Counted from the first letter of the stretch, positions 16,031 to 24,806 are shown. The stretch: DNA of 51,926 nucleotides from an uncultured Pelagibacteraceae bacterium (GCA_902561015.1 CACENB010000006.1:1-51926); one strand, 5' to 3'. Translations and numbers: made by a program. The notes: a model not told the origin generated them from the letters alone.

Positions 16031-17311
16031 TTATAATATCCTAAATTGGCCTTTTATATCATTAATTAAATTATCGTCATATTTAAATTTTTGTTTTTTA
16101 TTGAGATTAAAAAATCGTCTATTTTTTTTTGAGAAAGTATAGTTTTTTTTGTCTAATTTAATATTACTCTGATAATTATTTTTTTTGACATTAAATTTTT
16201 TTACATATTTATTGTCTCCAATTTTTTTCCAAATTTTTTTATCACGCATTGACTCAACATATTTATAAAACTCCTTTTCTGTAATTCTTAAAAATTTAAG
16301 GTAAAAACTTAGAGATTTTGGTTTAACATTATCGTATTTATTCACAATTTTTACTGCCTCATTTCTTGTCATTCTTCCATATCTAACTTCTGCGGAAGCA
16401 TGATCTGTTCCTCTTCCATATCCGAATTTCAAATATTTCAAATAATCATGGATGTCATTAGCATGATCATCAATTTTATGAAAAGAACTGAATGTTCTTT
16501 CTCTTATTCCCTCAAACAATTTAAAATTATATTCACTTACCATTTGCTTCACAATTTTTAAGTGATCCCACTCAAGATACGAACCTAAATATATCCCCCT
16601 CACACCAATTTTTTCTAAATCTTCAGTCCTAGGAAATTTAAATGGATGTAAATCATGATCTTTAATAAGAGATTTTTTGTTATTTATCAAATCACTCAAT
16701 TTAAAGCCTCGCATTTGATACTCGTCTCTTACCCATTTAGTGTACTCTGGATAGTCATCTAAAGTATAAACACCAGTGTTAATAGCATAGCCTGGTTCAC
16801 CCCAAATCATTAAGGGGATTTTTTTCTCTTTAGCAACTTGAAATGGGTAGCTAAAAATACCTGTATGATAATGCCAAGTTAAGTCACCTGTTTTTTTTAA
16901 CATAAACTTGGAAATTTTTCTTACCTTTTGGATTGAAGATGTAAATCTTATCAAATCAGCATCAAAAACTTTCACTAGATTGTTTAAATTTCTTAATCCT
17001 AATTGAGTGTTAAAACAGTGATTGTAAGTAACAAATAATGGTTTTAGCTTGAATTTTTTAATTGCTATGTGGGCTTGATAGTGGCTATCTTTACCACCCG
17101 ATACTGGAATTATACAATCATAATCTTGTTTGTTTTTTTTTGATATGAATTTGTATTTTTCAATTAATTCTTCGAGATTTTTATACCTTTTATTCCAATC
17201 AAATTTTTTCTGTCTAAAAAAATTTTTACAACCGCTACATATACCTTCGTTATCAAACAAAATTGTAGGTTTTGCATTTTCTGGATAAACACATATTTTA
17301 CAATACTTCAT
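16031..17311 (-). CDS. N-acetyl sugar amidotransferase (PseA/WbpG/LegG-like family)
   Basis: A 426-residue PP-loop ATPase. The N-terminus has paired cysteines (C4/C7 and C25/C28) for a zinc site; the ATP pyrophosphatase loop I-P-V-S-G-G-K-D-S-H-Y is at about residues 68-78. Further family blocks are G-E-P-G-Y, L-G-S-Y-L-E-W-D and G-Y-G-R-G-T-D-H-A. Members use ATP and ammonia to turn an N-acetyl group of an activated sugar or nonulosonate into an acetamidino group. The two upstream genes encode HisF-like and HisH-like proteins that would supply ammonia from glutamine, 1 base apart. The trio plus NeuB makes a four-gene operon. The exact sugar cannot be told. Confidence 0.85.
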   Translation of the reverse strand: MKYCKICVYPENAKPTILFDNEGICSGCKNFFRQKKFDWNKRYKNLEELIEKYKFISKKNKQDYDCIIPVSGGKDSHYQAHIAIKKFKLKPLFVTYNHCFNTQLGLRNLNNLVKVFDADLIRFTSSIQKVRKISKFMLKKTGDLTWHYHTGIFSYPFQVAKEKKIPLMIWGEPGYAINTGVYTLDDYPEYTKWVRDEYQMRGFKLSDLINNKKSLIKDHDLHPFKFPRTEDLEKIGVRGIYLGSYLEWDHLKIVKQMVSEYNFKLFEGIRERTFSSFHKIDDHANDIHDYLKYLKFGYGRGTDHASAEVRYGRMTRNEAVKIVNKYDNVKPKSLSFYLKFLRITEKEFYKYVESMRDKKIWKKIGDNKYVKKFNVKKNNYQSNIKLDKKNYTFSKKNRRFFNLNKKQKFKYDDNLINDIKGQFRIL

Positions 17312-17312
17312 A

Positions 17313-18068
17313 TTATCGAAGATTTATTTTTTTACTTTTAAGATATTCTTTAGCTTTAGTAGCAGAGTTTTCAACGTAATGATATATATTTGCACCTGCG
17401 GCAGCTGATATATTTGTTAATTTGAATAACTTTTCAATTTGTGACCACTCTCCTAGACCACCAAATGCAACAATTGGTTTTTTAGTTTTTGTTTTTACAA
17501 ATTTATAAAGATCATAATCATACCCCTGTCTAGTACCATCTTTATCAATTGATGAAATATATAATTCACCTATATTAAAATTATTAATTTTTTTTATCCA
17601 ATCTTCTAAATTAGTATTTGTATTTAATCGTCCTCTATCAATAAAAACTTTATATTTTTTTTTTATTTTTTTTACATCTATAGAAATAATAATACATTGA
17701 GCACCAAATTCTTTTGATGCTAATTCTATTAAAGTATGATTTTTAAAAGCATTAGTGTTAATAACTACTTTATCAGCCCCATTTTTTAATAAATTTTTTA
17801 TATCATTGTTATTTTTTACCCATCCACCAGCAGTGATAGGAACGAAAGATTTTTTTGAGATTTTTTTAAGAGTTCTTAGAAATATTTTTTTTGAGCCACT
17901 ATCTCTAGAGACATTCAAAATAATAATCTCATCAATTGACCACTTATTAAAATAATCAATAGCTATCTCAGGTTTAGAGTGGATTATATTTGTTAAATCA
18001 TAATTAATACTTTGAACAACGACATTTTTATCAATAATTAAAGTTGCAATTAACCTTTTTTTTAACAT
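17313..18068 (-). CDS. HisF-like ammonia-channel subunit of a sugar amidotransferase
   Basis: A 251-residue beta/alpha barrel related to imidazole glycerol phosphate synthase HisF. It has V-P-I-T-A-G-G-W-V, G-A-D-K-V-V-I-N-T, I-S-I-D-V and the G-G-L-G phosphate loop near the C-terminus. The catalytic Asp11 of true HisF is Ile here (R-L-I-A-T-L-I-I), so histidine synthesis is unlikely. In WbpG/PseA systems such barrels channel ammonia from a HisH-like glutaminase to the sugar amidotransferase. It sits directly between hisH-like and pseA-like genes with 1-base gaps, which supports that role. Confidence 0.82.
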   Translation of the reverse strand: MLKKRLIATLIIDKNVVVQSINYDLTNIIHSKPEIAIDYFNKWSIDEIIILNVSRDSGSKKIFLRTLKKISKKSFVPITAGGWVKNNNDIKNLLKNGADKVVINTNAFKNHTLIELASKEFGAQCIIISIDVKKIKKKYKVFIDRGRLNTNTNLEDWIKKINNFNIGELYISSIDKDGTRQGYDYDLYKFVKTKTKKPIVAFGGLGEWSQIEKLFKLTNISAAAGANIYHYVENSATKAKEYLKSKKINLR

Positions 18069-18069
18069 T

Positions 18070-18669
18070 TTAAATTAAAGAAAAATTTTTTATAATTTTT
18101 AGACCTTCCTCTTGACTTTTCTCTGGATGAAATTGAACTGCAAAAATATTTTTATAAGATATGCTAGAACATATTTTTTTTTCATAATTTACAGTCGTAG
18201 AGATACATGATTTTTGTTTTAAATTACAATAGTAGCTGTGTAAAAAATAAAAATTTGTATCTTTTATACCTTTTAAAATTTTACAATCTTTTTTCTTTTT
18301 AATATTATTCCAACCTATATGTGGAACAACTATATTATTTGAGAATTTTACACAATTCCCCCTAATTAAAGATAAACCCTTAATACCAGGACTCTCATCT
18401 GACTCATCCATCAAGAGTTGCATGCCTAGGCAAATTCCAAACAAAGGTTTTTTTTCTATTTTTACACTGGTAATAATTTTCTTATCAAAATTATTTTTTT
18501 TTAAATTTTTTATTCCCGCCTCAAAGGAACCTACTCCAGGTAAAATCAACTTATTAATTTTTTCAAAATCCTGATCTTTTTTTATAATTAAATGAGGTAT
18601 TTTAAGGTAATTCAATGAATTTATTACAGATGAAATGTTGCTTATATTTAAGTCAATTACACCGATCAT
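18070..18669 (-). CDS. HisH-like glutaminase subunit of a sugar amidotransferase
   Basis: A 199-residue class I glutamine amidotransferase. The nucleophile elbow F-G-I-C-L-G-M-Q puts the cysteine at residue 80; the partner His and Glu are H181 and E183 in Q-F-H-P-E-K-S; P-G-V-G-S-F-E is the oxyanion strand. It would release ammonia from glutamine and pass it through the HisF-like partner to the PseA/WbpG-like enzyme. It is the first gene of the four-gene - strand operon and diverges from a methyltransferase gene across 66 bases that hold AT-rich promoter-like sequence without a clear box. No other his genes are near. Confidence 0.83.
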   Translation of the reverse strand: MIGVIDLNISNISSVINSLNYLKIPHLIIKKDQDFEKINKLILPGVGSFEAGIKNLKKNNFDKKIITSVKIEKKPLFGICLGMQLLMDESDESPGIKGLSLIRGNCVKFSNNIVVPHIGWNNIKKKKDCKILKGIKDTNFYFLHSYYCNLKQKSCISTTVNYEKKICSSISYKNIFAVQFHPEKSQEEGLKIIKNFSLI

Positions 18670-18735
18670 AAAAATTATTTTATTTAATTTGTTTAATAAT
18701 CTATAAATATTAATATAACATTAAATTTTTTAACT

Positions 18736-19683
18736 TTGAAAAAAACAAGAGATATTTATCATAAACAACATTCTAGATTAATTGAATATAAGCCTTCAAT
18801 GGAAAGATTTATATCCATGTTTAGTTATAAATATTTTTCAATTGGCAAGATCAGCAAAAATTTTATCAAAAACTCAAAAATTTTAGATGTAGGATGTGGA
18901 GATACAGCTAAAGTATCAATTGCGATGGCTAGATTAGGATCAAAAAATATCACGTTATCAGATATTGGGACCAATTGGATGCCCAATGTAAAAAAAAATT
19001 TAAAACTTTATAATATCAATAAAAATTTTTGGAAACTCAAATCAGCTTCTGTAATTAAATTACCATTTAAAGACGAGGAATTTGATTTTGTAATTTGTCA
19101 TGGCGTTTTAATTCATTTATCAAATGTTCAGCACGTTAAAAAAGCAATTAAAGAGTTATGTAGAGTTACCAAAAAAAAAGGAGCTATATATATAGCTGTC
19201 GGTAGTGAGGGAGGGTTAGTAGAAAAAAGTTTACTACCTTCTATTAGAAGTTTTTATAGAAAAAATAAAACTTTTAAAAAATTTATTGATAATTTAACTC
19301 CAAATAAAATTATCGACCTTTTTTTGACAAAAAAAAAATATAGACATATTTCATTTAAAAATAAATTTAATCTAAACAAAAAAATTTTAAAAAAATTATT
19401 TGATGAGGATTTTTGTGTAACTGTACAAAATTTAATTCAAGTTCCAAAAAGATTAAGTATTAAAGAAATATTTTACATTAAAGAATTTAAGAAACACAAT
19501 ATTAAAGAAAATTATAGATTAGCTAGATTTGTACCACAAAATAACATTAGAAATATTTTTAGCCATCTTCATTATTTGTGTAATGCAGGGAATGCAGGTC
19601 TAATTAAAGTAGACAAATTTTCACTAGATTTAATTAATTCAATTTATGGCAGTGGAAAGCAAGAATACATTTTCTGGAAATGA
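18736..19683 (+). CDS. SAM-dependent methyltransferase
   Basis: A 315-residue class I methyltransferase. The SAM loop I-L-D-V-G-C-G-D-T-A is near residue 49-58, followed by an acidic strand end (L-S-D-I-G) and a motif with F-D-F-V-I-C-H-G-V-L-I-H-L. The frame begins with TTG at 18736; the next in-frame ATG is 21 codons later (M22), still before the SAM domain, so the start is uncertain. The C-terminal ~130 residues are lysine-rich and specific to a subgroup. The previous gene diverges; the next begins just after this stop. Substrate unknown; a glycan or its precursor is likely from context. Confidence 0.72.
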   Translation: MKKTRDIYHKQHSRLIEYKPSMERFISMFSYKYFSIGKISKNFIKNSKILDVGCGDTAKVSIAMARLGSKNITLSDIGTNWMPNVKKNLKLYNINKNFWKLKSASVIKLPFKDEEFDFVICHGVLIHLSNVQHVKKAIKELCRVTKKKGAIYIAVGSEGGLVEKSLLPSIRSFYRKNKTFKKFIDNLTPNKIIDLFLTKKKYRHISFKNKFNLNKKILKKLFDEDFCVTVQNLIQVPKRLSIKEIFYIKEFKKHNIKENYRLARFVPQNNIRNIFSHLHYLCNAGNAGLIKVDKFSLDLINSIYGSGKQEYIFWK

Positions 19684-19699
19684 ATTAAATTTTAAACTT

Positions 19700-20515
19700 A
19701 TGCCAAAAAATCATATTGAGAAATGTATAATTTGTTCAAGCTCTGATTTTTTAGAAATTAAAACTTTTATAAAAATTCCTTACAAAAAATGCTTGAACTG
19801 TAATTTTCATTATCAAATTAAACCAATCAGAATAAATTATGTGTCTAAAAATTCTTTCAATTTCAAAGATAAATTTGGTGAAAAAAGGAATTTTCTAAAA
19901 AAAAATGAAATTGAAAAAAGAGTTAAAAATTGGTTTGGGGGTATTACTGATTATATTAATAATTTAGATAAAAATAAGAAACTAAAAATTTTAGATTTTG
20001 GTTCTGGTCCAGGTTACTTATTGAGTAGCTTATATAATCATCAAAAATATAGCTATGAATTAAATTTGAATTCTCAAAATTATATAAGAAAAAATCTAAA
20101 AGATATAATAATTTTAAAAAGTCCTTTTAAAAAAAAATATCAAAATTATTTTGACATAATTATTCTTTATCATGTTGTTGAGCATGTTGACAAACCAATA
20201 GAGCTTATTCGAAAATTAAAAAATCTTTTGAAAAAAGGGGGGGTTATTATCATTGGAACACCAAATGTTGACTCTTTAGGATCTTTAATTTTTAGAGGTA
20301 ATTTTAGATTATTTGATAGAGAACATTTGTTCATGTTTGGTGAAAAAAGCATCAAAATTCTTTTGAAAAGATTAAATCTAAAAATTATTAAAACAGAGTT
20401 TCCATTTTTTAAAACTGATTATTTTAATTTAAAAAATTTATTTTTAATGTTATTAGTATGGAAAATATCACCACCTTTCTATAAAAATGTTATGACCCAT
20501 TATTGTAGAAAGTAA
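19700..20515 (+). CDS. Zinc-ribbon plus SAM methyltransferase domain protein
   Basis: A 271-residue protein. The N-terminus has C-I-I-C and C-L-N-C pairs typical of the small zinc-binding module before a Methyltransf_23-type domain in sugar C-methyltransferase relatives. The SAM loop is I-L-D-F-G-S-G-P-G-Y, and a later I-I-L-Y-H-V-V-E-H-V block fits the family. I choose ATG 19700, 16 bases after the preceding stop; an earlier in-frame ATG at 19646 would overlap that gene by 38 bases and adds residues without family resemblance. The role is probably methylation of a sugar or glycan terminus. Confidence 0.75.
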   Translation: MPKNHIEKCIICSSSDFLEIKTFIKIPYKKCLNCNFHYQIKPIRINYVSKNSFNFKDKFGEKRNFLKKNEIEKRVKNWFGGITDYINNLDKNKKLKILDFGSGPGYLLSSLYNHQKYSYELNLNSQNYIRKNLKDIIILKSPFKKKYQNYFDIIILYHVVEHVDKPIELIRKLKNLLKKGGVIIIGTPNVDSLGSLIFRGNFRLFDREHLFMFGEKSIKILLKRLNLKIIKTEFPFFKTDYFNLKNLFLMLLVWKISPPFYKNVMTHYCRK

Positions 20516-20525
20516 AAATAAAAAT

Positions 20526-21524
20526 ATGAAGTCAGTTTTAATTACAGGTGGAACAGGAAGTTTCGGAAGAGCTTATTTAAAGTTTATATTAAAAAAATAT
20601 AAAAAACTTAAAAGAATTGTAATTTTTAGTCGAGATGAATACAAACAATCGGAAATGCAAAAGGAATTTCCATTAAAAAAGTTTCCTAACATTAGATTTT
20701 TTATTGGTGATGTAAGATCAAAAGAAAGAATCCATAGAGCTCTTGATGATATCGATTGCATTGTTCATGCCGCAGCAATAAAACAAGTTCCCACTGCTGA
20801 ATATAATCCTTTTGAATACATACAAACAAATATCTTAGGTGCTCAAAATATAATAGAGGCTGCACTTGATAGAAAAATAAAAAAGGTTGTAGCACTTTCA
20901 ACCGATAAAGCTTCTTCACCTTTAAATTTATACGGTGCAACTAAACTTTGTTCAGATAAACTATTTATCGCCGCTAACAATATTAAAGGCAAAAGAGATG
21001 TCTCTTTTAGTGTTGTGAGATATGGAAATGTCTTTGGAAGCAGAGGGTCAGTGGTTCCGTTATTTCAGCAACAAATGCGAGAAAAATTTTTTACAATAAC
21101 TGATAGTAAAATGACAAGATTTAATATTTCTCTAGATGAAGGCGTCAAAATGGTCGACTGGGTAATAAACAATTCTTTGGGAGCTGAAATTTTTGTGCCT
21201 AAAATTGCCTCTTACAGAATTTTAGATTTAGCAAGAGCTTTTAAAAACAATCCTAAATTTAAGTTTGTGGGTATTAGACCAGGAGAAAAATTGCATGAGG
21301 AAATGATCTCTAAAAGTGACTCAAATAATACTTATGATATTGGAAAATATTACTTAATTTTACCTAATGAATTTGTATTAAAAAATAGAAAATTTTTAAG
21401 AAAATTTAAAGCAAAAAAAGTTAAGTTTGGTTTTTCTTATAATTCACTTGAAAACAATTTATTTTTAAAAGTAAATGAATTAAAAAAAATGATAAAAAAA
21501 TACACTATTAATGAAAATAATTAA
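20526..21524 (+). CDS. pseB: UDP-GlcNAc 4,6-dehydratase (inverting)
   Basis: A 332-residue short-chain dehydrogenase/reductase. The NAD(P) loop is T-G-G-T-G-S-F-G at the N-terminus; S-R-D-E-Y-K-Q-S-E-M, A-A-A-I-K-Q-V-P and S-T-D-K-A-S-S-P-L-N-L-Y-G-A-T-K are hallmarks of the PseB/FlaA1 group, with Lys in the usual active-site Tyr-x3-Lys region shared with the family. It removes water from UDP-GlcNAc with C5 inversion, the first step to pseudaminic acid. It overlaps the following pseC by 14 bases. Length is normal. Confidence 0.92.
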   Translation: MKSVLITGGTGSFGRAYLKFILKKYKKLKRIVIFSRDEYKQSEMQKEFPLKKFPNIRFFIGDVRSKERIHRALDDIDCIVHAAAIKQVPTAEYNPFEYIQTNILGAQNIIEAALDRKIKKVVALSTDKASSPLNLYGATKLCSDKLFIAANNIKGKRDVSFSVVRYGNVFGSRGSVVPLFQQQMREKFFTITDSKMTRFNISLDEGVKMVDWVINNSLGAEIFVPKIASYRILDLARAFKNNPKFKFVGIRPGEKLHEEMISKSDSNNTYDIGKYYLILPNEFVLKNRKFLRKFKAKKVKFGFSYNSLENNLFLKVNELKKMIKKYTINENN

Positions 21525-22662
21525 TTATGCAAAACAACATATTTCTAAGAGAGATATATTAGAAGTCACAAAAGTTTTGAAATCAGATTTTTTAACTCAA
21601 GGACCAATATCAAAATCTTTCTCAGACAAAATCAAAAGTATTTCAAGAGCAAAGCATTGTACACTATTTAATAGCGCTACAAGCGCTCTTCATGGCGCAT
21701 GTGTGGCATTAGGTTTAGATAATAAAAGTTTGCTTTGGACATCTGCAAATTCTTTTTTATCATCAGCAACATGTGGTTTAATGTGTGGTTCAAAAGTTGA
21801 TTTTGTCGATATAGATGTTAATACATTAAATATCTGCCCTAATAAACTAGAAACAAAATTAAAAAATTCAAAAAAAAAACCAGACGTTTTAGTTGTAGTA
21901 CATTTTGCTGGATTACCTTGTGAAATGAAATCTATAAATTATTTATCAAAAAAATATAAATTTAAAATAATTGAGGACGCATCACATGCTATAGGTTCAG
22001 ATTTTATGGGTTTTCCAACTGGCTCATCTCATTTTAGTGATATAACAGTTTTTAGTTTCCATCCTGTTAAAATAATTACCACAGGAGAGGGCGGTGCAGC
22101 ATTAACAAATTCGTCACTTTTGAGTAAAAAACTTGATTTAATATCAAACCAGGGAATTGAGAGAAACCAAACTTTATTCAAAAATAAAAAGATGAAAAAT
22201 TGTAGTTGGTATTATGAAATGCAAAGTTTAGGTTATAATTACAGAATGAATGATATTCAGTCAGCACTAGGAATGTCACAATTAAATCAAATTAAAAAGT
22301 TTATAAAAAAAAGAGAGTATATTTTTAACTATTACAAAACTAATCTAGATACAAAATACTTAAAATTACAACATATTTCATCTAACGTAAGGTCGTCTTA
22401 TCATTTAGCAGTAACAACATATAAAAATAAAATTTCTAAAAAGTTGATATTTAAAAAATTTTTGAATAATGGTATAAGATTACAAACGCATTATATTCCT
22501 ATTCATTTACATCCATATTTTAAAAAATTAGGGTTTAAGAAAAAACAATTTCCTGTATGTGAAAATTATTATGAAAATTCTTTTTCTTTACCAATATATT
22601 ATGGTCTGAACCTTCAAGATTTAAAAAAAGTTGTTAAAGTTACAAAAGATATTTTTTATTAA
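21511..22662 (+). CDS. pseC: UDP-4-amino-4,6-dideoxy-AltNAc transaminase
   Basis: A 383-residue DegT/DnrJ/EryC1 PLP aminotransferase. N-S-A-T-S-A-L-H anchors the cofactor phosphate, E-D-A-S-H-A-I-G-S carries the PLP-ring Asp, and F-S-F-H-P-V-K-I-I-T-T-G-E-G-G holds the Schiff-base lysine; the downstream Y-R-M-N-D-I-Q-S-A-L-G block is standard. Gene order and 14-base overlap with pseB make PseC the best call: it aminates the 4-keto sugar made by PseB. Its 3' end overlaps the opposing cytidylyltransferase by 23 bases, the longest tail-to-tail overlap in the island. Confidence 0.9.
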   Translation: MKIINYAKQHISKRDILEVTKVLKSDFLTQGPISKSFSDKIKSISRAKHCTLFNSATSALHGACVALGLDNKSLLWTSANSFLSSATCGLMCGSKVDFVDIDVNTLNICPNKLETKLKNSKKKPDVLVVVHFAGLPCEMKSINYLSKKYKFKIIEDASHAIGSDFMGFPTGSSHFSDITVFSFHPVKIITTGEGGAALTNSSLLSKKLDLISNQGIERNQTLFKNKKMKNCSWYYEMQSLGYNYRMNDIQSALGMSQLNQIKKFIKKREYIFNYYKTNLDTKYLKLQHISSNVRSSYHLAVTTYKNKISKKLIFKKFLNNGIRLQTHYIPIHLHPYFKKLGFKKKQFPVCENYYENSFSLPIYYGLNLQDLKKVVKVTKDIFY

Positions 22663-23338
22663 TTTTTTTTGAATATACATTTCTATTCATAAGTATTTTT
22701 AATAATTCCAAATCGTCTTTACTATCTATCTGAAAAGACGTGTAATATTCATCTTTAAAAAAACCAATTTTTCCAAAAAATCTATTCTTATTTTTTTTAA
22801 AACCATTTTTTTTGAAAATAAAAAAAGAACCATTTTCTAAAATTATACTCTTAGTTTCTTGTCTCATTTTTCTCTTTTTAAAATCATAATTTGATATGAG
22901 TTTTTTATTTTTTTTTTGCCAGTAAAAAGGACTTTTTATCTCGTTTCCTGAAAAAAGAGTGTCAAATTTTTTTTTCTTATAAAATAAAATAGCCTTATCC
23001 AAATTTTTTTTTGACCTAAGGCATGAGGTTGCCTGTAGAGCTATAACAGTTTCAAAATCCAGATTTTTTTCTATTTCTTTAATTGCATGTAACCAACCTG
23101 CCTCAGATGAACTTTTATCTCCAGAAATTTTTGTTGGTCTAACAATAGTTTTTACTCCAAATGATTTTGCAATTTTTAATATTTTCTTAGAGTCTGAGCT
23201 AACATATGTTTCTTTGATGAATTTGGATTTTAAACATGATAATATTGTCCAATAAATTAAAGGTTTATTTCTAATTAAGGTTAAATTCTTATTTTTTATT
23301 TCTTTTGAATTTTTTCGGGCTAAAATAATTGCTATCAT
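22640..23338 (-). CDS. CMP-sugar cytidylyltransferase (NeuA/LegF-like, divergent)
   Basis: A 232-residue member of the acylneuraminate cytidylyltransferase family. The CTP loop is A-R-K-N-S-K-E-I-K-N-K-N (residues 7-18), where relatives usually have a Gly before Ser-Lys; V-S-S-D-S and L-Q-A-T-S-C-L-R follow at the expected spacing. It would activate a nonulosonic acid as its CMP-sugar. It diverges over 43 bases from the GmhA-like gene, which in turn abuts a NeuB homologue, so these three may be one functional set distinct from the pseI branch. The exact sugar is unknown. Confidence 0.72.
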   Translation of the reverse strand: MIAIILARKNSKEIKNKNLTLIRNKPLIYWTILSCLKSKFIKETYVSSDSKKILKIAKSFGVKTIVRPTKISGDKSSSEAGWLHAIKEIEKNLDFETVIALQATSCLRSKKNLDKAILFYKKKKFDTLFSGNEIKSPFYWQKKNKKLISNYDFKKRKMRQETKSIILENGSFFIFKKNGFKKNKNRFFGKIGFFKDEYYTSFQIDSKDDLELLKILMNRNVYSKKINKKYLL

Positions 23339-23381
23339 TAAAATTATTTAGATACTATATTAAAATTACCTTTAAATTAAA

Positions 23382-23945
23382 ATGAATAATTATAAAAAAA
23401 ATTTAATTAATTACCAAAATGCACTTGCTAAAATAAGACATAAAGAAAAAGAAATTTTTAACTTAGCAAAACTAATTAAAAAAAAATTAAAATCAAAAAA
23501 TAAGATTATAGTAATAGGAAATGGCGGGTCGTCATCAATGTCTGATCATTTCGCTACAGAATTGACTTGTAAATTTAAAAAAAAAAGAAAACCTTTTAGT
23601 GCATTATCTTTAAATTTTCCGAGCAGTATAACCGCTTGGAGTAATGATTTTAATTTTAAAACTTATTTTAGTCGACAAATAGAAGCTTTTGGGAACAAAG
23701 GAGATATTTTGCTAATATTAACTACTTCAGGTGGAACCACGAGTCAAAAATCATCGAATCTATTTTTAGCAGCAAAAAAAGCAAAAAAAATGAAAATTGA
23801 CATACTTACTCTATCAGGAAAAAAAAGTGGGACTTTAGATAAATTATCAAAAATAATAATTAAAGTTGATTCATTTGAAACTCCAATAATTCAATTAATT
23901 CATCAGTTTATTTTAGATCAAATATGTGAAATTTTAGAGTATTAA
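23382..23945 (+). CDS. GmhA-like SIS-domain sugar isomerase
   Basis: A 187-residue SIS-fold protein like phosphoheptose isomerase GmhA. The phosphosugar-binding loop G-N-G-G-S-S-S-M-S-D-H-F lies near residue 48-59, with T-S-G-G-T-T about residue 116 and a C-terminal helix I-H-Q-F-I-L-D-Q-I-C-E. It may isomerise sedoheptulose 7-phosphate or another ketose phosphate. No GmhB or HldE partner is visible here; instead it stands between a CMP-sugar synthetase and a NeuB-type synthase, so it may make the aldose substrate of that synthase. Its TAA at 23943-23945 directly abuts the TAG of the opposing gene. Confidence 0.75.
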   Translation: MNNYKKNLINYQNALAKIRHKEKEIFNLAKLIKKKLKSKNKIIVIGNGGSSSMSDHFATELTCKFKKKRKPFSALSLNFPSSITAWSNDFNFKTYFSRQIEAFGNKGDILLILTTSGGTTSQKSSNLFLAAKKAKKMKIDILTLSGKKSGTLDKLSKIIIKVDSFETPIIQLIHQFILDQICEILEY

Positions 23946-24806
23946 CTATATCCAATATCTAAGTTTTTTTGCGTTTATTCTTTCATTTTTTGTAATAAAA
24001 TCTTTTTTTTTTCCTAAAACTTTATTAATTTTTTTAACCATTACTATCATTCTTTTAAATCCATCGACTGATAGAGAAGATGCTTGGTCACTTCCATACA
24101 TTTTACGATCTAATGTAATATGTCTTTCGATTACTTCCGCTCCAAGCATTGCAGCAATCACACTTGGTGTCAAAGAACTTTCGTGACCGCTGTAACCTAT
24201 TTTACACTTATATCTTTTTTTTAAATAGATCATATTGATCAGATTGATATTTTTTTCCTCACAAGGATATTCAGATACACAGTGTAGAATAGTAAATTTA
24301 CATTTTTTTTCCCTAAAAATTTTTACAACTTTATCAATATCTTTATATTTTGACATTCCCGTAGATATTAAAGTATGTTTTTTCTGTTTTGCGATTTTTT
24401 CAATCAAATCTAAATTAGTTATTAAAGGAGACGCAATTTTATTATAATCTAAATTAAATTTTTTCAAAAATTCTAAACTTTCATCATCCCAAGCTGAAGC
24501 AAACCACTTCATTCCAATTTTACTACAATATTTATGGATAGATCTATATTCTTCATAGTTAAGTTCTAAACCCTCTTTTTGTTCCTTTTGGGTTTTGCCC
24601 CAAGGACTTATTCTTTTTTGATTTAAATATTTTTCACTATAAACTTTATTAACAGTTCTTTTTTGGAATTTGACATAATCACATCCAATTTCTTTAGCTT
24701 TTTTAATTAGTTTTTTAGCAAGATTTAAACTTCCATTATGGTTTATTCCAATTTCACCTATAAATTTAATTTTATTTGGTATTACAAGGTGATTTATTTT
24801 ATACAT
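23946..24806 (-). CDS. NeuB-family synthase without SAF domain
   Basis: A 286-residue NeuB homologue. The barrel is well preserved: I-G-E-I-G-I-N-H-N-G-S, K-F-Q-K-R-T-V, I-S-T-G-M-S, L-H-C-V-S-E-Y-P and both metal-ligand histidines, H208 (S-G-H-E) and H229 (I-E-R-H-I-T-L-D). The usual C-terminal SAF/antifreeze domain is absent: the protein stops about 25 residues after the barrel, against about 340-350 residues for full-length enzymes. The frame ends cleanly at TAG with no SAF remnant in the bases beyond, so this is a short subtype rather than a fresh truncation. In related synthases the SAF domain covers the active site of the dimer partner, so another protein may supply that function. Confidence 0.82.
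   Translation of the reverse strand: MYKINHLVIPNKIKFIGEIGINHNGSLNLAKKLIKKAKEIGCDYVKFQKRTVNKVYSEKYLNQKRISPWGKTQKEQKEGLELNYEEYRSIHKYCSKIGMKWFASAWDDESLEFLKKFNLDYNKIASPLITNLDLIEKIAKQKKHTLISTGMSKYKDIDKVVKIFREKKCKFTILHCVSEYPCEEKNINLINMIYLKKRYKCKIGYSGHESSLTPSVIAAMLGAEVIERHITLDRKMYGSDQASSLSVDGFKRMIVMVKKINKVLGKKKDFITKNERINAKKLRYWI

Noticed and set aside
17313..18669. hisF and hisH of histidine biosynthesis
   Set aside because: HisF Asp11 is lost, no other his genes are close, and both genes are linked to an N-acetyl sugar amidotransferase.
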